Shown here: piece by piece, positions 57,669 to 64,000 of the stretch | Layout of the letters: each line of letters opens with the position of its first letter | Numbering within the stretch: position 1 is the first letter of the stretch | Source: Sclerodactyla briareus | Taxonomy: Eukaryota > Echinodermata > Holothuroidea > Dendrochirotida > Sclerodactylidae | Length of the DNA: 64,000 bases | Reading direction: 5' to 3' | NCBI GenBank assembly: GCA_026419785.1 | Contig: JAODTK010005545.1 | Coordinates: 492,893-556,892, forward strand | The notes under the pieces: model-generated | The model's database searches: none | What the model saw: only the letters and a program-made list of their open reading frames with translations | Told to the model about the DNA's origin: nothing | Made by a program: the position numbers and the translations under genes

Positions 57669-59984
57669 AAAAGTGATGATGACCCCTATTCTGCTCCTGA
57701 ATAGAGAGTAAGTAGTCCCGGCTAGGCTAACCTCGGCCCAGGGTTCTAATGAGTTCAGCAATTAGCATAGGTCTAGCCCAAATGCTAATTAGTGCACCAT
57801 TATAGGTATCCGACGCGAGACCCATCGATATGCTTCAATGTACCTACTACTTATTGTTTGTTTCGAAATGGTGACATATCGACAAACATTGCACCTGTGT
57901 ACAGAAAACCTATACAGCTCTTGTAATGTGTGTGGTCTCATATTCAGGTCACTACGGTCAATAAAATTCCCGGAGAAGACAGCGCGGATTAGTACATAAA
58001 TTATAATTTGCTATGCAAAACAACTCGCGAGGATTGCCAGTGATTATCCCACTAATGCGCGTTTTTCCAAAATATTATTGAAGTCTTCCATCGAAGTTTT
58101 CAATCATACGAGCACTTCTTTATATTAAATCTGAAGCTAACCTGGCCTGGCAGGTAGCTGCCCCTGGACCGGGGCTTCTCTACCTTTTGTAAAAAGGTCT
58201 GTCGAGTCAGACCTTGAATGTTCAACGATGTGTAAGTTCTAATATGTCAAATTTCTTCAAGCGTATTTGAAGACCTCTGGAAGGGTGAAGACCTGCTGCG
58301 ACTGTAATTCGTGAAACGTTTTCGCCTTACTACAATTCCCTCACCTAACATTTTTTCATTACATCTGCCTCCTCAAGAGACTAGATGAGGTCAGCGTAAT
58401 GTTACTAGATAGTACCCATGGCACGGTTCTCCATTGAGGAGCTGAATAACAAGACCCTTTAATTAAGAACTGTTGACACCAGGCGATACATTCTATACCA
58501 ATACCTATCGAGGAGTGCCTATTGCAATTCGAATGTGTGAATAATAGTCCAGTAAGGGCATTATTTATCATACGGTATGCGATGTTACAGTGGATAACTG
58601 CATCGAAACCACACACAATGTTCGTTACGATCAGGGTTCATTAAATCATTATTTGGTAGTACCGTTACTCCTGTAGAATACGGTGTTCCCTCTACTTATA
58701 GTTCTTTGTATTGTCGATTACTTGACTTGTTCTGTTCTTAGCATTTTTAATTGTTGCCTCCAGTTTTATTATGTACGATGCTGTCTGATTAATGTCCATA
58801 CAGTACGTCATGGTGAAGCACAATCTCATATGGGATACCTTGGAACATTGTTCCATTTGTTACTTTTTTTTAATTTTTTTATTATCGCCAACAAAAAGGG
58901 GGGCATCACAAGGCACAAGAAGTAAATATAGCAATAATATTCCTAACAACAGGTTATGTATGTATTTATCGCTGAGTAAATGTACTTTCCCGTTCATAGT
59001 TTGCCCAACTTTCCTTGTCAAATTACTGGCGAGGTTTCAACAAGACACCCACTGTCCCAAAACTCTTTGAAAGGTACGTACATGACATAGGATGGACCAG
59101 ATATTTCCTATTCCGGGATGGGTGTACTCACGTACGCCCCAGGGTGGGGGAGAGTAATGATAGAAGAGGGTCTGTTCAAAGACACAGGATGACAGAAGCT
59201 GTGATTCTCAAACCCAAAATTGTACGGCCTTTACTCATGCAGTGGCTAAGTCGCCTGAGCTAATCCAGTCCTCGACTTCACTATGATCGGGATATTTCTC
59301 ATTTTCTGTCACATGCTATCCACCTCCACATGTTGATGTCCGATGTCTGGAAATCCCTGCACAAATCCCAAACGAAATGTTCCTAACGACTGGCGTCATT
59401 CGCGAAAGGGCATATTCTATACTCTGTGACATATTTAGAGGCCACGAATCGTTCAATACTGAGATTCTTTACAAATATTTATTCGCGATATTTATATTCT
59501 ATCACGCATCCGGTTCCACGTCATGCCTTTAATAGAAGGATTCATGAAGGAACGCTATCTGTTTCAACGGTTGGATAGTTGGAAACTAACAAGTTGTCAG
59601 CCTGCCCTTCAGGTTATCAAAAGCATATCCGTGGCTGCCGCATTTTTCTCTTTCAAACTATGAAAAAGATGATAACTTTGTTTGGATGACGCTATATGAG
59701 CTCACCATAGCCAAGTGTCGCGAAAGAAGAACTCAAGTGAAATTACATTTGAAGTTATACCCGAGATCTAGGCGTCGTTTCAATGGATGCAAAAACAGAA
59801 AGGGAATATTGGGCCAATTGCTTAAACACTGTGGTTTTCTACAGGTTGCGCAATACCTGAAAAAGCTTTGACTATATCTCAGTAAAATGTGGAAAATGTC
59901 AAATGTCCATAAGGTAATGGGGAAATTTGGCATTGTTCTTTTCACGCGTTTCCCAATTGTAATTGGGTTTCATTTGTCACTAAT
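57669..59984. other. Unassigned stretch
   Basis: Open frames at 58359-58616 (minus), 58683-58925, 58792-59070 and 59015-59263 lack signatures. The dispersed repeat noted at 52865 has its partner at 58147-58300. Confidence 0.35.
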
Positions 59985-60090
59985 ATAATACCTGCGGGAG
60001 TAGCCGCCGAAAGGCTATCGGATTCATATAAACTCTGAGAAACCTCAAAAGCGCTTTACAGAAATTACCATGATTATGGATCGGGTTACG
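59985..60090 (+). mobile_element. Possible SINE 3' end remnant
   Basis: AAACTCTGAGAAACCTCAAA then GCGCTTTACAGAAATTACC resembles the 'AAAGCGCTTT-CA' tails of deuterostome SINEs; compare TCTGTAAAGCATTTTGAA at 28966 in the SINE above. No tRNA-like head was recognised upstream. Confidence 0.3.
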
Positions 60091-61570
60091 CTTCCATTTG
60101 GTCGCAAAGAGTTTTGAAAGCGTTATTCACAATTCCCCATTATCGTCTTGGTGGGAAAGAACAATGATACGTCCCTAGCCCAGAGCTTGCGAATGAGCTA
60201 ATCCGATAACGAGGGCACGGACCGAAGTAAAAAAAAAATGCAATGTCTGGGATATTGCAGATACCGTGTCCGTCCCTTCCTTTAACCAATTGACCCTTCT
60301 CCTGCCTCCTCTCCTCTTTACCCATTCGCTCCCCCTAACCAGTACATATAACACGTCGGCTAATGGATACATTAGGCTGATGACAAGCAGAAGATTATGC
60401 CTCGTGGAGGGGAAAAGGGTTTGCCCGGGAAGCGTATATCGGATATATGTATGTTTATTTAAACGACCCTCACTGGATGTTACATTCTCCTCCTTTAGTG
60501 GGGGGGGGGGGGGGAGAGGAGTGATGACCTGATGCAGAAGCCCATCCTGTGGAATTAGCCTAGTCCACTCTAACGTCACCACTCCCGGGAGAGATTGTTG
60601 TCAAAGGGAACGTTCTCTAACAATCCTCGGAGCGCCTACTGGTGCAGTCTATGTACGCGACAGTCGGCCTATTGCCTTCGGCGCTGATAGGCTACTTCAA
60701 GTACGCCGTTTCGTATGCGAAGGTTAGCCTTGCATAATACTAATGGGAATAGGGTGAAACTATTACTCTAGTTGAACTTTTTCTGTTTGGTGAACAATCC
60801 AGTCGTTATAGAAATCCTTGCTGTGATCTGTACTTTCTCGTTCTTTTTGCCCGATCATGTAATATTACTTTAGTAATATAATGTGAAAACACGACCGCCT
60901 TTAGGATAAAACTATGATTAGGTCCTTCGAAATATCGAATCACAAACAAGATCATTCTGGGCCTAATTGCTAAACAGTTCATGTTACAGCAGTCACTCAA
61001 ATACCTGAATGTCTCTATCTCAGACAATGTACAACCGAAATTGCTGCCTCAGACAGGGACATACACATTTATTTGAAACTAACCATACTATGTGAGTAGT
61101 TTTTCAACCAATCGCCGTAAAGCTGACGGTCTATATTACGATGCGGTTCTTGTTTAATTAACTGCCGAGTTACGATTGTGGCTGCTTCTGAAGCCGAAAG
61201 GCCAAACGAGAACATATCAGCCGTGACGCTGTCTTCGTTCGCCATCTAGGCATGAACGAGTGTGTGATGGCGTCCAAAAACGTCTCTTTCACCTGCTGAC
61301 AACCTTATCAACAACCTGACACGTTGCAACCTGCTTGGAGATGTCCCAAGATTACGATCTTTCAAAGATGTGCACAAAGAAAAAAAAAAAAAAAAAAAAA
61401 AAAAAAAACAGTGGCAGACATGTAGACGGCATGGACGACTCATGTGTTATTTAGCAGCATTCGTAATCTAACGAACAATTCATAGCATAGAGATCACCCG
61501 TGATAGGTTAGTAGAGTGCTAGTGACGTAGAGTGATAGGCCGAGCATATTACTGACAATAAGACATGCAC
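60091..61570. other. Unassigned stretch
   Basis: The minus open frame 60582-60175 crosses the G run at 60500-60514 and has no signature. An A run of about 31 lies at 61379-61408. No gene recognised. Confidence 0.35.
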
Positions 61571-61580
61571 CGAGTTTAAT

Positions 61581-61720
61581 CGAGTGGTTGGCACAATTGG
61601 TTGGGCGTCGGCCTCCCACCCGGGAGACCGAGGTTCGAATCCCGGTTATACCAAGGACTTTAGAAATGGTACCTGTCGCCTTCTCGGGGACGGTCAGCAT
61701 AAGGGATTGGAGCAAAGAAA
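61581..61720 (+). mobile_element. tRNA-derived SINE with intact A and B boxes
   Basis: The A box TGGCACAATTGG (61589-61600) and the consensus B box GGTTCGAATCC (61632-61642) frame a head with a CCC anticodon-like position (GGCCTCCCACCC), i.e. glycine-like. The body follows as ACCTGTCGCCTTCTCGGGG and GGTCAGCATAAGGGATTGG. No acceptor-stem pairing or terminal T run typical of a functional tRNA gene was found, so a SINE is the better reading. The 3' end is approximate. Confidence 0.75.
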
Positions 61721-61809
61721 AAGGAGGGTAAACCTAGGTCTAAGGTCATTCCTGCTGAAAGGAATACAATCAATGTCTCCACGAACAAGCGAGCAAGACT
61801 TCATACTTC

Positions 61810-62106
61810 CTTGACTGACTCACCCCAAACATTGTCTTTGGCTGTGAGACCAAACTGTGTGAAAGCATCCACGACCAGTTAGTCCTTCCTGACTACGTGT
61901 ATTAGGAAAAACTGTACACTCGGGCGCGGCGGATTTCTCTTGGCTTTTCGGACAACACCATTCAAGCCGCCGAAATTGTTGACGATGCCAGTTGTGAGAT
62001 TAAGTGGCCACATATATCTGCCACCCACAACAGTTCGCTTATATGTGGTGTCCATGATGAGGCCGCCGAATTGACATCTGAGGCAGAGTCTTGATTTGCC
62101 ATTCAC
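61810..62106 (-). mobile_element. Probable piggyBac-type transposase scrap
   Basis: The minus-strand translation CQFGGLIMDTTYKRTVVGGR, then YMWPLNLTTGIVNNFGGLNG, then SVQFFLIHVVRKD follows the order of the piggyBac transposase core end: 'MGGVDLMDQ--YR----GKKW-WPLF-W-LD--I-NAWLLYR ... FRR-V---L'. The catalytic-core aspartate of the GGVD--D block is partly kept (GGLIMD). Only about 75 codons are open, upstream sequence does not align recognisably, and no TTAA-bordered ends were identified. Confidence 0.45.
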
Positions 62107-62690
62107 TACTCACTAGACACTATGGTATGGACTCCCTATTTTTTTTTTGGGGGGGGGGGGGTAATTTCACTTTGAGAGAGTTGACTGGAACTCTCGTTCA
62201 CTGAAATCCTAGGAGCGGCTCACTCTGAGTCCTGCTAGAGAACTCTTGAGTTGATTTGCCCTAGAACAGATGGTCACTGTTCCACCGGATGACTCCATCC
62301 TTTCGACCACATTCTACAAAAAAACCTGATTCTGTCACCAACGTCACTATTGTTCTGGGATTAAGTTCAGTCAATGAACACAGATCATCATTACCCAACA
62401 TATTTTGCTCCATTCCAACAATAGAAAACCCCCCCCCACAAGAAAAGTTCTCAATGGAGCAAGGCTGACCTCAATGTCTGAATGACTCTGCCAAATTTCG
62501 CCCGGGACTATGGCATTAAAAATCTCATTCAGGTCAGTGAAGGAGCCCTCTGCAGAAAATCCAATCGTTCATCTGGAAGCCCAAAATTGTTTATCCCATC
62601 AAGGTCATCCTCTGGTAAAATTAGTTACCCATGGATAAAAGTTCCCTTAAAAGACTTATCCATGAAACGACTCTCTGATGCCTTTACTTG
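62107..62690. other. Unassigned stretch preceding the LINE
   Basis: T run plus G run at 62139-62161, a C run near 62430-62437 and a plus open frame 62482-62691 with no clear motif. The frame may be a decayed upstream part of the LINE that follows. Confidence 0.35.
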
Positions 62691-62699
62691 AAAGGTCAG

Positions 62700-64000
62700 A
62701 GGCCACGTGAGGGAGGTCCCACAATATATAGGCTAATGCAAGGTTGTTGATGATAGAATCAAAGCTTCTTATTGGAAGGCCATAAATACTCTGTTTGATA
62801 CTCAAGGTTCTGATACAAGCACAATAATGAGAAACTTATGAAATTTGTGAAGAGTCAGAGGAAGGACCAGTATGGAATCACGCCCCTCAACCATCAGGGC
62901 AACACCATCATGATGCCAAAGTAAGCAGTTTGATTAGACTATTTCACCTCTGTCTTTAGTCAAAGTGATAGCAAATTCCAGACAAGGTCACTATCACTTG
63001 TTATTCCAATGGAGTCAAAAGCTCATCTCAAATATGAGATCAAAAATAGCTACCGGTCATGATCCCATTTATGCTAGGTGGCCCAGGCAATTTGCGGAGG
63101 AAAATATCCAGTACTTTTTCCCCCATCCCAGCAGTCAAGTGATACTGGTAATTTTTGCTGAACAAGTGCGAAGAGCAAACGTCACCCCCAATCCATAATA
63201 GGGGACTAACATCTAATGTTGTAAACTACCGCCCAATTTCAACTACTAGCATAGTTGGGATCATGTATCACCTGAGAGAAGAATATTCTCACCCCTTGCA
63301 GCATGGCTTTCGTAAACAAAGATCCACTGTTAGCCAAATTCTTCTCACTTGTAATAACTTAGCAAGTTCTATCAATGATCGTTCAGGTAGATGGATATCA
63401 CTTGGATTTTACCAAGACATTCGATAAAGTCTCTCACGAACGTCTTAGCGCCAAACTAAAATTCTACGGTCGTAGAGGAAACCATTTAAAATGGGCTAAT
63501 TTCCCTTAAGAACCGCACGAGAAGAAACGTGTGATCGATGGTGATGAAACTTCTCTGAGCGTCCCGTTTTGTCTGGGGTCCTACAGGGTACGCACTGGGC
63601 TCCATTTTTTTTATATTAATGATCTCCCTAACTTGGTCCTATAACGGTCGTAGTTTTGCATGATGGACGCTTCCTGTTCAGACAGAATTCGACTCCCGAC
63701 GATCAAAGAGCATTAAGACTGCTGGACTCCCTTGGCAAGTGGTCTAAAGACTGGTTTATGTTTTTCAATTCATCCATCTTCAATGCTGTGTATACTCACC
63801 AATACTCTGAAACTACGCTTTGGTTATTAGTTTTCGGGACACCACTCGGCCATGTCAAGTCCACCCATTATTGGGAGTTATTTTGGATGATTGCAGGTTG
63901 TCCCGGACTCATCATATTGAACTGGCTGATAGACTACCGGCGTCATTGAATTTCTCTCTAAAATTTCCAGGTTGTCCTAGCCAATGTTTAAAGAAGCTGT
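62700..64000 (+). mobile_element. CR1/L2-type LINE reverse transcriptase, decayed, cut by window edge
   Basis: Plus-strand order: a linker with IKASYWKAINTLFDTQGSD and FVKSQRKDQYGITPLNHQG (62740-62925); RT start KIATGHDPIYAR (near 63045-63080, for K-TGPDGIPAR) and ANVTP; NYRPIS (63224-63241); QHGFRKQRST (63297-63327); LDFTKTFDKVSHERL (63403-63447), holding the first catalytic aspartate; YINDLPNL (63616-63640); the catalytic FADD box, degraded to LHDG (near 63655); LFRQNSTPDDQRA, LDSLGKWSKDWFMFFN and GTPLGHVKSTHY; finally CPSQCLKKL at the window end. Frame changes occur at several points. The RNase-free C-terminal tail seen at 46745-47240 would follow in a full element. Confidence 0.85.

Noticed and set aside
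61581-61652. Functional tRNA gene (glycine-like CCC)
   Set aside because: Internal promoter boxes are good, but acceptor-stem pairing and a terminal T run are missing and a SINE body follows.

Overview
This is eukaryotic, gene-poor, repeat-packed DNA. Nothing in it is organised like a bacterial chromosome: there are no operons, the open frames are short and mostly without recognisable products, and the sequence is full of microsatellites, long homopolymer runs (about twenty G or C runs of 9 or more bases), tRNA-derived SINEs, non-LTR retrotransposon (LINE) fragments and DNA-transposon ends. The one recognisable host-type domain is a scavenger receptor cysteine-rich (SRCR) exon near 16.5 kb. 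SRCR genes are strongly expanded in invertebrate deuterostomes. With the CR1/L2-like LINEs and the types of SINE seen, this suggests a marine deuterostome invertebrate such as an echinoderm or hemichordate. That placement is inference and cannot be settled from the window alone.

Layout. 0-2.6 kb: unassigned, with homopolymers. 2.7-8.1 kb: a minus-strand LINE cut into segments by a 2.5 kb CAGTGGCGTAGC-ended element (3041-5508) and bordered or further cut by a 1.84 kb hAT-type element (6253-8093) with a perfect 8-bp target duplication and a ~190-bp internal tandem array. 9.4-10.9 kb: a TA-flanked inverted-repeat element built from two ~440-bp units. 11.5 kb: a splice-bounded candidate exon. 12.2 kb: a LINE scrap. 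13.1-15.8 kb: an element with doubled inverted ends. 16.45-16.75 kb: the SRCR exon. 17.3-18.7 kb: diverged tandem repeats. 19.5-20.7 kb: a hAT-like element containing a 217-codon open frame. 21.85-26.9 kb: a large non-coding modular repeat, seen again at 35.7-37.5, 38.4-39.4 and 48.2-49.0 kb, always in the same orientation. 27.3-29.0 kb: two SINEs. 30.6-31.3 kb: a reverse-oriented piece of the hAT family. 32.3-33.6 kb: a cluster of unrecognised minus-strand open frames. 39.9-42.7 kb: a minus-strand LINE with endonuclease and reverse-transcriptase remains. 44.3-46.4 kb: a second near-full member of the hAT family with a SINE inside. 46.7-47.2 kb: a LINE tail. 49-56 kb: sparse, AT-rich sequence. 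56.1-56.5 kb: a large ATT/TA/GTA microsatellite. 61.6 kb: a SINE. 61.8-62.1 kb: a likely piggyBac transposase scrap. 62.7-64 kb: a LINE reverse transcriptase running off the right edge.

No complete protein-coding gene, rRNA, functional tRNA, CRISPR array or operon was found. Most of the window behaves as intergenic or intronic DNA shaped by transposition. Its main interest is the layered transposon architecture, a ~190-bp module shared by elements with different ends, and a large modular non-coding repeat of unknown class.
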